Shown here piece after piece: positions 1 to 7,803 of a DNA stretch of 11,708 nucleotides. The stretch's first letter is position 1, and each line of letters opens with the position of its first letter. The translations under genes were made by a program, and so were the position numbers. The stretch is from Burkholderiales bacterium (GTDB taxonomy: Bacteria; Pseudomonadota; Gammaproteobacteria; Burkholderiales; Burkholderiaceae). The notes under the pieces were generated by a model. That model did no database searches and was not told where the DNA came from. It saw nothing but the letters and a program-made list of their open reading frames with translations. The DNA lies in NCBI GenBank assembly GCA_947447845.1, contig CANFNO010000037.1, forward strand, positions 1-11,708, given 5' to 3'.

Positions 1-320
1 CCGGAAATGTCCTGCTTGCCGATGCGCAGCGCCGCACCTGAGGCACTGATGGCATGCGTCGGCATGGCACGTGCAGCGAACTTCAGCCCGTGTTGCTCGA
101 GCGCATATTCCTCAAGCACGGATTGCGGCAACGCGTGCAGCAAGTGGGCGCAGGCCGACACCTTGAATCCCGGCGCGAAGTTGCGCGTGATGGCGGCACC
201 ACCCGCATGGGCGGCAGATTCCACCACGAGCACGCGGCGTCCGCCACGCGCAAGCTCCAATGCGCAGATCAGCCCGTTGTGTCCGGCCCCGATAACGATG
301 GCATCAAAGGGTGCGCTCAT
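1..320 (-). CDS. FAD-dependent oxidoreductase, phytoene-dehydrogenase/PYROXD2-like, N-terminal part (runs off left edge)
   Basis: This leftward reading frame starts at ATG 320-318 and stays open to the window edge, giving about 106 N-terminal residues. The N-terminus carries a dinucleotide-binding fold: a hydrophobic strand, then GAGHNGL at about residues 11-17, then the acidic strand end VLVVES around residue 35 that would bind the FAD ribose, then AGGAA. This is the signature of FAD-dependent oxidoreductases of the phytoene-desaturase/amine-oxidase superfamily. It is clearly paralogous to the gene immediately upstream (317-1921), whose N-terminus aligns almost without gaps. The start codon overlaps that gene's stop (ATGA, 317-320), so the two are probably translationally coupled and may act together. 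Family members oxidise C-N or C-C bonds; the substrate here is unknown, but the transporter and aminotransferase context favours an amine. The C-terminal part lies outside the window. Confidence 0.88.
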   Translation of the reverse strand, partial: MSAPFDAIVIGAGHNGLICALELARGGRRVLVVESAAHAGGAAITRNFAPGFKVSACAHLLHALPQSVLEEYALEQHGLKFAARAMPTHAISASGAALRIGKQDIS

Positions 321-1921
321 GTTGCAACCTTTCGGCCCAAGTCGCCCAGCACTGTGCGCGCCGCGTTGGCACCGGGCGCGCCCATCACGCCGCCTCCCGG
401 ATGCGTGCTGGAGCCACACAGGTACAGGCCCTTGATGGGCGAGCGGTATTGCGCATAACCGGGCACAGGCCGGTTGAAGAGCAACTGGTCCATGGTCAAT
501 TCCCCTTGGAAGATATTGCCTTCGGTCAGGCCGACTTCGTTTTCAATGTCCCACGGTGTGCGGACTTCGGCATGCCGAATCAGGCTCTTGAAGTTGGGGC
601 TGTGCTCGGCAATCGCGTTGATGACAGTGTCGCCGAATGCCTTGCGGCTTTCGTCGTTCCACTCGCCGCTGGCCAATTTGTAGGGCGCATATTGCACAAA
701 CACCGACATGTAGTGCTTGCCCTCGGGCGCCATGGTGGGGTCGATGATGGAGGGCATCAGCATGTCCACATAGGGGTGTGCTGACCAGCGCCCGGCCTTC
801 CAGTCGTCATAGCCGCGCTCGATGTCGTCCATGGTTTCAGAGATGTGCATGTCACCCTTGATGGCGGGTGAATCGTCGGGCAGGGCCGGGAAGTGCGGCA
901 AGCCATCCAGAGAAATATTCAGCTTGCCCGAAGAGCCACGAATTTTGAAACGGCGCACCAACTCAACGAAGTCCGTCGGCAAGTCTTTTTCATCGACGGT
1001 ATTCAGGAAAGTGCGTTTGACATCCATGTTCGATATGACGGTGTCCGCATGAAACTCCTGACCGCTCTTGAGTGCCACGCCGTAGGTGCGACCATTGCGC
1101 GAGAGAATTTTCTCGACGCCGCTGTTGATCAAAATTTCGCCGCCGCTGGCACGCAGAGAGTCGGACATAGCGCGCGTGACCGCACCCATGCCACCGCGTG
1201 CAAAACCCCAGGAACCCACCGCGTCATCGATGTCGCCCATGTAGTGGTGCAGCAGCACATAAGCGGTGCCGGGGGAGCGCGGCCCCAGCGCCGTGCCAAT
1301 GATGGAGCTACCGGCCAGCGTGGCCTTGATCAGGTCGTTATCGAAGTATTCGTCCAGATAGTCGGCCGCACTCATGGTCCAGAAGCGAATGGTGTCATGC
1401 ATGCGCTCGTCACCTAAGGAATGGAAGCGTTGGCCGAGATAGAGCAACTCCATGATGTCGGTGGACTTGAACGATGTCGGGTCCGGCGGTGTACGCATCA
1501 AAAGCGGCTTGATGAATTTGCATTGGCGCATCACATCACGCGAGAAGCGTTCATAGGCTTCGGCATCACGCGGCGAATGGCGCGCGTATTCACGTCGCTG
1601 CGCATCGTGGTTAGGGTAGGTGGCAAGGTGGCGCCCGTCGCGCGTGAAAGCTGCACCACCCCCGTAAGGTATGACCTGCAGCCCGAACTTTGGCAACTCC
1701 AGCCCGCGAATAATTTCCGGGCGCAACAGACTGCACACGTACGAACAGTTGGAATACGTGAAGTCCTCATGCAGGCTGCGACTGACCGCGGCACCGCCGA
1801 CATAGTCATTGCGTTCAAGCACTAACACGCGCAGCCCTGCACGTGCCAGATAGCAGGCGCTGACCAGTCCGTTGTGTCCTGAGCCCACCACGATGGCATC
1901 GTATTTTTGCGTGCTTTGCAT
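317..1921 (-). CDS. FAD-dependent oxidoreductase, phytoene-dehydrogenase/PYROXD2-like (534 aa)
   Basis: This is a full-length protein of the NAD(P)/FAD-dependent oxidoreductase family that includes phytoene desaturases and PYROXD2, normally about 500-560 residues. Visible features are the N-terminal Rossmann motif GSGHNGL (residues 13-19), the acidic ribose-binding position VLVLER (Glu36), GGAA at about 43-46, and the C-terminal FAD-closing segment YLCGSSTHPGGGVMGAPG near residues 500-516. No signal peptide or membrane segment is evident, so it is likely cytosolic. The start at 1921 is supported by a GGAG about 8 nt upstream and by the tight fit of the N-terminal fold. It is the first gene of a leftward unit with the overlapping paralogue (ATGA at 317-320) and is divergent from the acyl-CoA dehydrogenase operon. 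Oxidation of an amine or a related intermediate of the imported compound is inferred from neighbours only; carotenoid chemistry is unlikely because no carotenoid genes are nearby. Confidence 0.9.
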   Translation of the reverse strand: MQSTQKYDAIVVGSGHNGLVSACYLARAGLRVLVLERNDYVGGAAVSRSLHEDFTYSNCSYVCSLLRPEIIRGLELPKFGLQVIPYGGGAAFTRDGRHLATYPNHDAQRREYARHSPRDAEAYERFSRDVMRQCKFIKPLLMRTPPDPTSFKSTDIMELLYLGQRFHSLGDERMHDTIRFWTMSAADYLDEYFDNDLIKATLAGSSIIGTALGPRSPGTAYVLLHHYMGDIDDAVGSWGFARGGMGAVTRAMSDSLRASGGEILINSGVEKILSRNGRTYGVALKSGQEFHADTVISNMDVKRTFLNTVDEKDLPTDFVELVRRFKIRGSSGKLNISLDGLPHFPALPDDSPAIKGDMHISETMDDIERGYDDWKAGRWSAHPYVDMLMPSIIDPTMAPEGKHYMSVFVQYAPYKLASGEWNDESRKAFGDTVINAIAEHSPNFKSLIRHAEVRTPWDIENEVGLTEGNIFQGELTMDQLLFNRPVPGYAQYRSPIKGLYLCGSSTHPGGGVMGAPGANAARTVLGDLGRKVAT

Positions 1922-1932
1922 TCATCCGCTCC

Positions 1933-1951
1933 ATGACCCGGAGTGGGTCAT
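1933..1951. repeat. 7-bp perfect inverted repeat in the 5' leader of the oxidoreductase gene
   Basis: ATGACCC (1933-1939) and GGGTCAT (1945-1951) are perfect inverted arms around the 5-base spacer GGAGT. The repeat lies between the candidate promoter and the start codon at 1921 of the leftward oxidoreductase. It could form a small RNA hairpin close to the ribosome binding site or be a protein-binding site. It is not followed by a T run, so it is not an intrinsic terminator. Confidence 0.4.
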
Positions 1952-1959
1952 TTGCTTTT

Positions 1960-1988
1960 ACTGTACGAATGTTTAATAAGAAAGGCAA
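1960..1988 (-). promoter_or_regulatory. candidate promoter for the leftward oxidoreductase pair
   Basis: On the minus strand, TTGCCT (1988-1983, four of six to TTGACA) is followed after exactly 17 bases by TACAGT (1965-1960, four of six to TATAAT). It ends about 39 bases before the ATG at 1921. The match is modest; support comes from its position and from the operator-like motif that overlaps the spacer and -10, as at the other promoters of the cluster. Confidence 0.4.
1962..1980 (+). promoter_or_regulatory. operator-like 19-bp motif, copy 1
   Basis: TGTACGAATGTTTAATAAG matches the motif at 2055-2073 (other strand) at 15 of 19 positions and the one at 9375-9393 (minus strand) at 13 of 19. 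The core, roughly AAC-N4-GTT, is a pseudo-palindrome of the kind bound by dimeric repressors. It covers the spacer and part of the -10 of the candidate leftward promoter, so binding there would block transcription. The regulator is not encoded in the window. Confidence 0.5.
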
Positions 1989-2041
1989 GTGTGGACGGGG
2001 CCATCGCGGGTTTGTCCTAGTGTCCTATTGCTGGCAACCTA

Positions 2042-2070
2042 TTGACGATTGTTTCTTACTAAACTATCGT
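2042..2070 (+). promoter_or_regulatory. candidate sigma70 promoter for the acyl-CoA dehydrogenase/transport operon
   Basis: TTGACG (2042-2047, five of six to consensus) and TATCGT (2065-2070, four of six) are separated by 17 bases. The predicted transcript start near 2077 leaves a leader of about 48 bases before the ATG at 2125. The -10 lies inside operator-like copy 2. Short direct repeats (CCTATTG at 2024-2030 and 2038-2044) sit immediately upstream of, and overlap, the -35. Confidence 0.5.
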
Positions 2071-2073
2071 TCA
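2055..2073 (-). promoter_or_regulatory. operator-like 19-bp motif, copy 2
   Basis: Read on the minus strand this is TGAACGATAGTTTAGTAAG, sharing 15 of 19 positions with copy 1 at 1962-1980 in opposite orientation. The two copies are mirror-placed, one at each of the divergent candidate promoters. It overlaps the spacer and -10 of the rightward promoter, which fits repression by steric exclusion. Confidence 0.52.
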
Positions 2074-2124
2074 ACAAATGAAGGGCGCACCCCGCTACCT
2101 CTGTAAATGTGGAGCCTCGCAAGC

Positions 2125-3306
2125 ATGGCCTATCCCCTGACTGATGCCGCTAAGGAGTGGCAACACAAAGCCAGATTGTTTGCGGATCAGGAACTGATCC
2201 CCTACGAAGAAACAGCCGAATTCAACAATGGCGAACTGCCGCCTGCCGTTTACGAAGGGCACAAACAACAGGCACTGGCGCTTGGGTTTACCCGCATGGA
2301 TGCGCCGCTTGATCAGGGCGGTCTGGCGCTGCCACTGCTCACGCAGGTGCTGGTGTGGGAGCAGTTGGGGCGAGTCACCAATGCGCTGTGCTGGTGCATG
2401 TCAGAAGTGCATCAGTGGATGTTTGATGCGTGCAATGCAGATCAAGTCGCGCGCTATATCCTGCCCATGATGCACGGCGCGCGGCGTGAGTGCTATGCCA
2501 TCACCGAGGCCGAAGGCGGCTCCGACAACGCCTCCATCCAGACTACGGCCCGGCGTGTCGGCGACGACTATCTGATCGACGGTGAAAAGTGGTTTGTAAC
2601 CAGTGCCAACAAAGCCGACTTCATGTTCCTGCAGGCCGTGGTGGATGAAGGGGATGGCAACACTGGCCAGCACGCATTGTTCTTTCTTGACATGGATAGC
2701 GAAGGCATCGAGATGCTGGACAACCCGCTGTTCGGTCATACGTACTCCTCCCACCATCCGACGTACCGTTTCAATAATGTCCGTGTGCCGGTGGCCAACC
2801 GCATTGGAGAGGCCGGTACGGGCATGGACTACACCCGCAGTTGGTTCCGGCGCGAACGCTTCATGATTGCTGCGCGCTGCTGCGGTGCTGCCGCCCGTCT
2901 GCTGGACATGGCACTCGACTTTGCCAAGCAGCGGGTGGTGTCGGGTCACCCCATCTCGGAGTACCAAATGATTCAGGCCATGCTGGCCGACAGCATTACC
3001 GAGTTGTGGGCCGCAAGGTTGATGACCTATGAAGCCGCCGCCTTGCAGGACCGTGGGGAAGACTTGTCGCTGATTCATACCCATTGCTCGATGGCCAAGC
3101 TGTACGCATCGGAGATGGCCAATCGTGTGGCTGACCGGGTGGTGCAGATCTTTGGCGGCCGCGGCTATATGCGCAGCAATGCCGCGCAACGTTTCTATCG
3201 CGAACTGCGGGTGGACCGGATATGGGAGGGCACCAGCGAAATTCAACGCATCATCATTGCCCGCAGTCTCCTGAAGCGCGGCGTCGAAAAGGTGATTGGC
3301 AAGTGA
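2125..3306 (+). CDS. acyl-CoA dehydrogenase family protein
   Basis: This is a flavoprotein of the acyl-CoA dehydrogenase superfamily (393 aa from this start, the usual length). Such enzymes take electrons from the alpha-beta bond of an acyl-CoA and pass them to electron-transfer flavoprotein. Motifs seen: YAITEAEGGSDN (FAD/substrate loop, mid-protein), FGGRGYMRSN, and near the C-terminus RIWEGTSEIQR, where the Glu (about residue 368) aligns with the catalytic base of medium-chain dehydrogenases. I chose ATG 2125 because TGGAG lies 10 bases upstream and MAYPLTDAAKEW is a typical family N-terminus. An in-frame ATG at 2107 would add six residues but has no ribosome binding site. It is first in a rightward operon and its stop overlaps the next start (GTGA). 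A real CoA ester substrate implies a CoA ligase or transferase that is not in the window. Confidence 0.93.
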   Translation: MAYPLTDAAKEWQHKARLFADQELIPYEETAEFNNGELPPAVYEGHKQQALALGFTRMDAPLDQGGLALPLLTQVLVWEQLGRVTNALCWCMSEVHQWMFDACNADQVARYILPMMHGARRECYAITEAEGGSDNASIQTTARRVGDDYLIDGEKWFVTSANKADFMFLQAVVDEGDGNTGQHALFFLDMDSEGIEMLDNPLFGHTYSSHHPTYRFNNVRVPVANRIGEAGTGMDYTRSWFRRERFMIAARCCGAAARLLDMALDFAKQRVVSGHPISEYQMIQAMLADSITELWAARLMTYEAAALQDRGEDLSLIHTHCSMAKLYASEMANRVADRVVQIFGGRGYMRSNAAQRFYRELRVDRIWEGTSEIQRIIIARSLLKRGVEKVIGK

Positions 3307-4454
3307 GCACTACACCGTTGTTGCAGAAAAATACAACCCAACTCGGCGAGGAGGGTTTTCTCCGCGTGGTGGATGTCACCAAAAAGTTCGGTGATGTCAC
3401 CGTGGTGGACAAGCTCAGTCTCTCCATTCGGCGCAACGAGTTCTTCGCCTTGCTGGGAAGTTCCGGCTGCGGCAAATCGACACTGCTGCGCATCATGGCG
3501 GGTCTGGAAACGCCCACCAGCGGACGCATTATTCTGGACGGGCAGGACATCACCGAGATGCCTGCCCATCACCGTCCGGTGAACATGATGTTTCAGTCTT
3601 ATGCGCTGTTTCCGCACATGAACGTGACCAACAATGTGGCCTATGGTCTCAAGCGTGAGGGTGTGGCCAGCAAAGAGATAGCAGCGCGCGTGAGTGATGC
3701 ATTGGACCTTGTGCAGATGGGCAACTATGCGCGACACATGCCGTCGCAACTCTCGGGTGGGCAGCAACAGCGGGTGGCATTGGCGCGCAGCCTGATCAAG
3801 CAGCCTAAGCTATTGCTGCTGGATGAACCGATGTCGGCTCTCGACAAAAAGATCCGCCAAAAAACTCAGTTCGAACTCGGCAGCATTCTCTACAAGGTCG
3901 GTGTTACCTGCGTCATGGTGACGCATGACCAGGAAGAGGCCATGACCATGGCCGACCGACTGGCCGTCATGAGCGAAGGCTGCATCATGCAACTAGGCAC
4001 GCCTGAGAATGTGTACGAAGCGCCCACCAGCCGCTTCTCGGCCGAGTTCATCGGTTCGACCAACGTGTTTTCAGGTGAACTGGCAGAAGACGGAGGCAGC
4101 GTGGTGACGAGCCATGACTTGCAAAACCCGTTAGAACTCTCCTATGCCATGAGCAACGCGCGCAAGGGCCACGCGGTCACGGCGTCGATCCGGCCCGAAC
4201 GGGTGCGATTGACGGTGCCGGGCAGCGGAGGTGTGCCAGCAGCGCAGACCGGTGCCAACAACACAGCGACGGGAACCGTCGAGCAGATCGGCTACATGGG
4301 CAGTTACACCTTGTATTACGTGCGGCTGCCATCCGGGCGTCTCATCATTGCCAACGTGCCGCGTGAAGTCATGGTGGCGTTTGACAAGTCCCCCGACTAT
4401 GGCGACTCCGTGGCGCTGCAATGGTCGGTGCGCAGCCTGGTGGTGCTCAGCTGA
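3303..4454 (+). CDS. potG: ABC transporter ATP-binding protein, polyamine type (PotG/PotA-like)
   Basis: This is the ATPase that energises import by the adjacent permeases. All core motifs are intact in the 383-residue product: Walker [10 protein letters not shown] (52-60), Q-loop Gln98 in [12 protein letters not shown], signature [14 protein letters not shown] (150-163), Walker B LLLLDEP (170-176), D-loop SALD (178-181) and switch His208 in VTHDQEEAM. The C-terminal part from about residue 250 is the TOBE-type regulatory domain seen in PotA/PotG, including [10 protein letters not shown] and the ending VALQW. Start is GTG 3303, overlapping the preceding TGA by four bases, with AAAAGG about 10 bases upstream; a longer in-frame ATG at 3222 lies inside the dehydrogenase gene and gives non-ABC sequence. 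The membrane partners follow directly, but the matching binding protein is on the opposite strand at 8198-9292. The symbol reflects family resemblance, not proven putrescine specificity. Confidence 0.93.
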   Translation: MSTTPLLQKNTTQLGEEGFLRVVDVTKKFGDVTVVDKLSLSIRRNEFFALLGSSGCGKSTLLRIMAGLETPTSGRIILDGQDITEMPAHHRPVNMMFQSYALFPHMNVTNNVAYGLKREGVASKEIAARVSDALDLVQMGNYARHMPSQLSGGQQQRVALARSLIKQPKLLLLDEPMSALDKKIRQKTQFELGSILYKVGVTCVMVTHDQEEAMTMADRLAVMSEGCIMQLGTPENVYEAPTSRFSAEFIGSTNVFSGELAEDGGSVVTSHDLQNPLELSYAMSNARKGHAVTASIRPERVRLTVPGSGGVPAAQTGANNTATGTVEQIGYMGSYTLYYVRLPSGRLIIANVPREVMVAFDKSPDYGDSVALQWSVRSLVVLS

Positions 4455-4455
4455 A

Positions 4456-5379
4456 ATGGCGGCCTATTCCACGCGTCTGCAACAACGGCTAAGCCGATGG
4501 ATACCCCGTGGTCGGACACTGGCCATTGGCATTCCGTTCGCGTTTCTGCTCGTCTTCTTTATGCTGCCGTTTTTGCTGGTGTTGAAGATCAGCTTTGCCG
4601 AGTCCACGCTGGACGTGCCGCCCTACAGCCATTTGTTTTCGTACACCGACAACAAGTTGGCCATTCAACTAGCGATGGAAAGCTACATCACTATTGTTCA
4701 GGACGACATCTATTTTTCGGCCTACGTCAGCTCCATCCGGGTCGCATTTTTCACGACTCTTATTTGTCTGCTGATCGGTTATCCGACTGCGTTGCTGATT
4801 GCACGCGCGCGACCCTCAATCCGCAGTCTGTTGATGATGGGCATCATTCTGCCGTTCTGGACTTCGTACCTGGTGCGCGTGTACGCATGGATCGGCATTC
4901 TCAAGGACCAGGGTCTTGCCAATTCCTTGCTGCAATGGCTGGGCCTGACCGATGCCCCGGTGCACATGATGCAAAACACCTTTGGCCTGTACGTCGGCAT
5001 GGTGTATTCCTACTTGCCCTACATGATCCTGCCGCTGTATGCGTATCTGGTGAAGATGAACAGCAGCCTGCCCGAAGCAGCTAGCGACCTGGGTGCCAAG
5101 CCCTGGGAAATATTTTTCACCATCACCTTGCCTTTGTCCATTCCGGGCATCACCGCGGGTTCGCTGCTGGTGTTCATTCCATCGGTTGGGGAATATGTGA
5201 TCCCGGAACTGCTGGGCAGTTCTCACGACCTGATGATCGGGCGGGTGATGTGGTCGGACTTCTTCAACAGTATTGCCTGGCCCTTGGCCTCGGCCGCCAC
5301 GTGCGTCATGGTGGCTTTGCTATTGCTGCCGATGGTCTGGTTTCAGCGCATTCAGTCTAGGGATGCGGGTGCGCCATGA
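4456..5379 (+). CDS. potH: ABC transporter permease, polyamine type (PotH-like)
   Basis: This is an inner-membrane permease of 307 residues, close to E. coli PotH in length. It has an N-terminal membrane segment at about residues 21-43 after a basic stretch (RLSRWIPRGR), then a periplasmic segment, then further hydrophobic segments at about 96-116, 124-148, 176-199, 230-250 and 275-296. The cytoplasmic EAA loop that contacts the ATPase is EAASDLGAKPWEIFFTITLP at 207-226. The ATG at 4456 lies one base after the ATPase stop, and the end overlaps the next permease by four bases (ATGA), as in a translationally coupled transport operon. A longer in-frame upstream extension from 4231 lies inside the ATPase gene and is not membrane-like, so it was rejected. 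The cargo is expected to be a cationic amine by family, with the exact compound unknown. Confidence 0.92.
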   Translation: MAAYSTRLQQRLSRWIPRGRTLAIGIPFAFLLVFFMLPFLLVLKISFAESTLDVPPYSHLFSYTDNKLAIQLAMESYITIVQDDIYFSAYVSSIRVAFFTTLICLLIGYPTALLIARARPSIRSLLMMGIILPFWTSYLVRVYAWIGILKDQGLANSLLQWLGLTDAPVHMMQNTFGLYVGMVYSYLPYMILPLYAYLVKMNSSLPEAASDLGAKPWEIFFTITLPLSIPGITAGSLLVFIPSVGEYVIPELLGSSHDLMIGRVMWSDFFNSIAWPLASAATCVMVALLLLPMVWFQRIQSRDAGAP

Positions 5380-6251
5380 AAAACCTGAATCGCAATCTGG
5401 GGATCGGTTTTCTGGCACTGGTGTTCCTGTTTTTCTATTTGCCCATCTTCAGCGTGATCGTGTACTCTTTTAACGAGTCTGCTGTAGCCAGCGAGTGGAC
5501 CCGGTTTTCCACACAGTGGTATTTCAAGTTGCTCGACGACACCGAAATTCTGGACTCCTGCCGAAGCAGTTTGGTGCTCGCCGTCGCGACCGCATTCAGC
5601 TCTGTGTTCGTGGGCGCCTGGATCGGCTTTGTAATGGCAACCTACCGTAGGTTTGCCGGCAGCACGCTATTTGCAGCCATGGTGAATGCGCCCCTTGTGT
5701 TGCCTGAAGTTATTTCCGGCATCTCCCTGTTGTTGCTGTTTGTGTCGCTCGAGCAGAGCACAGGCTGGCCTCACGGCCGGGGTCTGATCACCATGTGGAT
5801 TGGCCACACCATGCTGTGCATCTCTTACGTTGCCATCACCATTCAGGCTCGCTTGGCGGCCATGGACAAGTCACTCACAGAAGCGGCGCGCGACTTGGGC
5901 GCATCACCGCTGCGGGTATTTTTTGACATCACCTTGCCGTTGATTTTTCCTTCGCTGGTGGCAGGATGGATGCTGTCGCTGACTATTTCTCTGGACGACG
6001 TCATCATGTCTGCGTTTCTGTCGGGGCCGGAGACCAACACCCTGCCGCTGGTGTTGTTGTCGCGCATACGCCTGGGCATGAACCCGGAGATCAATGCAGT
6101 CGGCACACTGATCATTGCGGTGGTCAGCCTCGGCGTGATCGGCAACAGTTTCTACGTCATGAAGCGCGAACAGCGCAATGCCAAAAACATGCGTATGGCG
6201 ATGCATGGCGGTGTATTGGAGGACGGGGCGAGTTCTGCGCCCCATACATGA
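5376..6251 (+). CDS. potI: ABC transporter permease, polyamine type (PotI-like)
   Basis: This is the second permease subunit, 291 residues, similar in length to PotI. The first membrane segment covers about residues 9-31 (GIGFLALVFLFFYLPIFSV). The EAA loop is EAARDLGASPLRVFFDITLP at 169-188. It is followed by the PotI-typical run ISLDDVIMSAFLSGP (204-218) and RLGMNPEINAVGTL (232-245), which closely resembles the E. coli protein. It starts in the overlap ATGA with the PotH-like gene. With the preceding ATPase and permease it should form the transport core, loaded by the PotF-like binding protein encoded at 8198-9292. The C-terminal 25 residues are polar and poorly conserved in appearance. Confidence 0.92.
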   Translation: MKNLNRNLGIGFLALVFLFFYLPIFSVIVYSFNESAVASEWTRFSTQWYFKLLDDTEILDSCRSSLVLAVATAFSSVFVGAWIGFVMATYRRFAGSTLFAAMVNAPLVLPEVISGISLLLLFVSLEQSTGWPHGRGLITMWIGHTMLCISYVAITIQARLAAMDKSLTEAARDLGASPLRVFFDITLPLIFPSLVAGWMLSLTISLDDVIMSAFLSGPETNTLPLVLLSRIRLGMNPEINAVGTLIIAVVSLGVIGNSFYVMKREQRNAKNMRMAMHGGVLEDGASSAPHT

Positions 6252-6299
6252 GGGTGGTCTGCAGCCAGGCACCAACAAACCAACCCGAGGACTATTTAT

Positions 6300-7709
6300 A
6301 TGACACAAAAATTTGACGCAAAAATTCGCCAGAACGACAACCAATTCTGGATGCACCCATGGGAGTACATGGCCAGCGCAGGCCAAGCTGATCGCACCGT
6401 TATCACCCAGGCAGATGGCATCTATGTGCAAGACGACACCGGTGCCCGCATGATTGACGGGCCGGCAGGCATGTGGTGTACCCAAATTGGTTACGGGCGC
6501 AAGGAAATGGCCGATGCGATAGCCGAGCAGGTGATCAAGCTCACCTACATCAATCCGTTCTCCTTGAGTGCCGGGCCCCCGGCGCAATTGGCAACACGAT
6601 TGGCCCAGATGGCGCCTGGCGCAATGAACCATGTGTTCTTCACCACTGGCGGAACTACAGCGGTAGAGACAGCGCTGCGCTTTGTGCACTACTACAACAA
6701 TGTCAAAGGCCGGCCACTGAAGAAGCACATCATCTCCAGAGCCGACGCCTATCACGGAAGCAGCTATTTGACTGGCATGGTGGCCGGTAAGGACCGTGAC
6801 AAAAGCTTTCTGGATATCACGATGCCGCAGGTGCATCTGCTTTCCACGGTTAATCCCAAACGGCGCCCAGCGGATATGTCGCTGGAGGAGTTTTGCACGG
6901 CCCGCGTGAATGAACTGGAAGCCAAGATTCTCGAAATCGGTGCTGACAAGGTCGGTGCTTTCATTGCCGAACCGGTGCAGGCTTCGGGTGGCGTCATCGT
7001 CGCGCCCGATGGCTACTTCAAACGCGTGTGGGAGATTTGCCGCAAATATGACGTGCTGTTCATTGCGGACGAGGTGGTTACCGCCTTCGGGCGATTGGGG
7101 CACTGGTTCGCGAGCAAGGAAGTCTTTGGCGTGGAGCCGGACCTGGTGACGTGCGCCAAGGGCATCACTTCCGGCTATTTGCCCATGGGTGCCTGCCTGA
7201 TTGCGGACCGCGTTTTTGATCAGGTGTCTGGCGACAACGCCAAAGGCGGCTCGTTTGCCCACGGTTACACCAACAGCGGACATCCGGTATGCAGTGTGGC
7301 CGCACTCAAGAACATCGAGATCATGGAGCGCGAAGGTCTGCTGGCCCAGGTGCGCGAGCTGGCACCCCATTTTCAGCAGCGCTTGAAGTCGCTGCGCGAC
7401 ATCCCGCTGGTCTTTGATACCCGGGGCATTGGCTTGCTGGGCTGTGTGGAATGCACCGTGCGCGGGGTCGAACACAGCGGTATGAGTCCGGAGGAATTGT
7501 TGGCGTTGGACGTGGACTTGGGTGCACGCATTGACCGCCATTGCCAGGAAATGGGCCTGATGCTTCGGCCGATCGTCAACCAATGCGTGTTTTCACCAGC
7601 GCTAATCATTTCCCGCAAACAGATTGACGAGATGTTTGACATCATGCGCGAGGGCATCGTGCGCACCATGCATGACATTGAAGTGGACTTGGGCTATAGC
7701 GTGGTTTGA
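6300..7709 (+). CDS. class III (omega) aminotransferase, PLP-dependent
   Basis: This 469-residue enzyme belongs to fold-type I class III aminotransferases (putrescine/SpuC, beta-alanine:pyruvate and related omega-transaminases), which move an amino group from a terminal or omega amine to a keto acid. Residues seen: phosphate-binding TTGGTTAVE (115-123), Tyr151-His152-Gly153 stacking on the cofactor, AEPVQASGG (223-231), IADEVVTAFGR with Asp257 contacting the pyridine nitrogen, and VTCAKGITSGYLPMGA with Lys287 as the Schiff-base lysine. The start is supported by GAGG ten bases upstream. It lies 48 bases after the PotI-like gene with no promoter or terminator evident, so it is likely the last gene of the operon. 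Resemblance and context suggest it deaminates the imported amine or a demethylated product; substrate is not determined by sequence. It ends facing the cupin gene. Confidence 0.93.
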   Translation: MTQKFDAKIRQNDNQFWMHPWEYMASAGQADRTVITQADGIYVQDDTGARMIDGPAGMWCTQIGYGRKEMADAIAEQVIKLTYINPFSLSAGPPAQLATRLAQMAPGAMNHVFFTTGGTTAVETALRFVHYYNNVKGRPLKKHIISRADAYHGSSYLTGMVAGKDRDKSFLDITMPQVHLLSTVNPKRRPADMSLEEFCTARVNELEAKILEIGADKVGAFIAEPVQASGGVIVAPDGYFKRVWEICRKYDVLFIADEVVTAFGRLGHWFASKEVFGVEPDLVTCAKGITSGYLPMGACLIADRVFDQVSGDNAKGGSFAHGYTNSGHPVCSVAALKNIEIMEREGLLAQVRELAPHFQQRLKSLRDIPLVFDTRGIGLLGCVECTVRGVEHSGMSPEELLALDVDLGARIDRHCQEMGLMLRPIVNQCVFSPALIISRKQIDEMFDIMREGIVRTMHDIEVDLGYSVV

Positions 7710-7728
7710 TCCGCTGCAGTGGTAGAGG

Positions 7729-7779
7729 CTATTTGTGCGTGAGTGCCATCAGACCAACCAGGACTGCCAGGGTCATCAT
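7729..7779 (-). other. tiny hydrophobic reading frame (16 codons) after the cupin stop
   Basis: On the minus strand, ATG 7779 opens MMTLAVLVGLMALTHK before TAG. The frame is the same as the cupin gene, and the eight codons between the cupin stop and this ATG also read smoothly (QHPWRLPV). The result resembles a single membrane segment with a basic end. No convincing ribosome binding site is seen. It may be a remnant of a small membrane protein or chance. The surrounding gap of 94 bases also holds the perfect inverted repeat GTCATCATGAC (7772-7782) and no T-tailed terminator. Confidence 0.2.
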
Positions 7780-7803
7780 GACGGGCAGCCGCCATGGGTG
7801 CTG

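Noticed and set aside
317..1921. Carotenoid biosynthesis role for the phytoene-desaturase-like proteins
   Set aside because: There are no crtB, crtE or similar genes in the window, and the neighbours are amine transport and catabolism genes; the family is broad.
2401..3246. A 281-codon minus-strand frame inside the acyl-CoA dehydrogenase gene
   Set aside because: Antisense to a gene with clear catalytic motifs; composition is shadow-like and no ribosome binding site or homology is seen.
3222..3302. Upstream ATG giving a 27-residue N-terminal extension to the ABC ATPase
   Set aside because: The extension lies inside the dehydrogenase gene and is basic, low-quality sequence; GTG 3303 with the GTGA overlap and a ribosome binding site is the better start.
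4231..4455. A 75-codon extension of the PotH-like permease
   Set aside because: It overlaps the ATPase C-terminus and is Arg/Trp/Cys-rich, unlike a permease N-terminus; ATG 4456 directly follows the ATPase stop.
5904..7583. A 559-codon open frame on the minus strand across the PotI-like and aminotransferase genes
   Set aside because: It is fully antisense to two well-supported genes, its product is rich in His, Gln and Arg with no recognisable domain, and it fits a codon-bias shadow in GC-rich DNA.
7764..7788. Hairpin CTGCC/GGCAG around GTCATCATGAC as a bidirectional terminator between the converging genes
   Set aside because: The stem is short and interrupted and no T run follows on either strand; recorded only as a minor inverted repeat.
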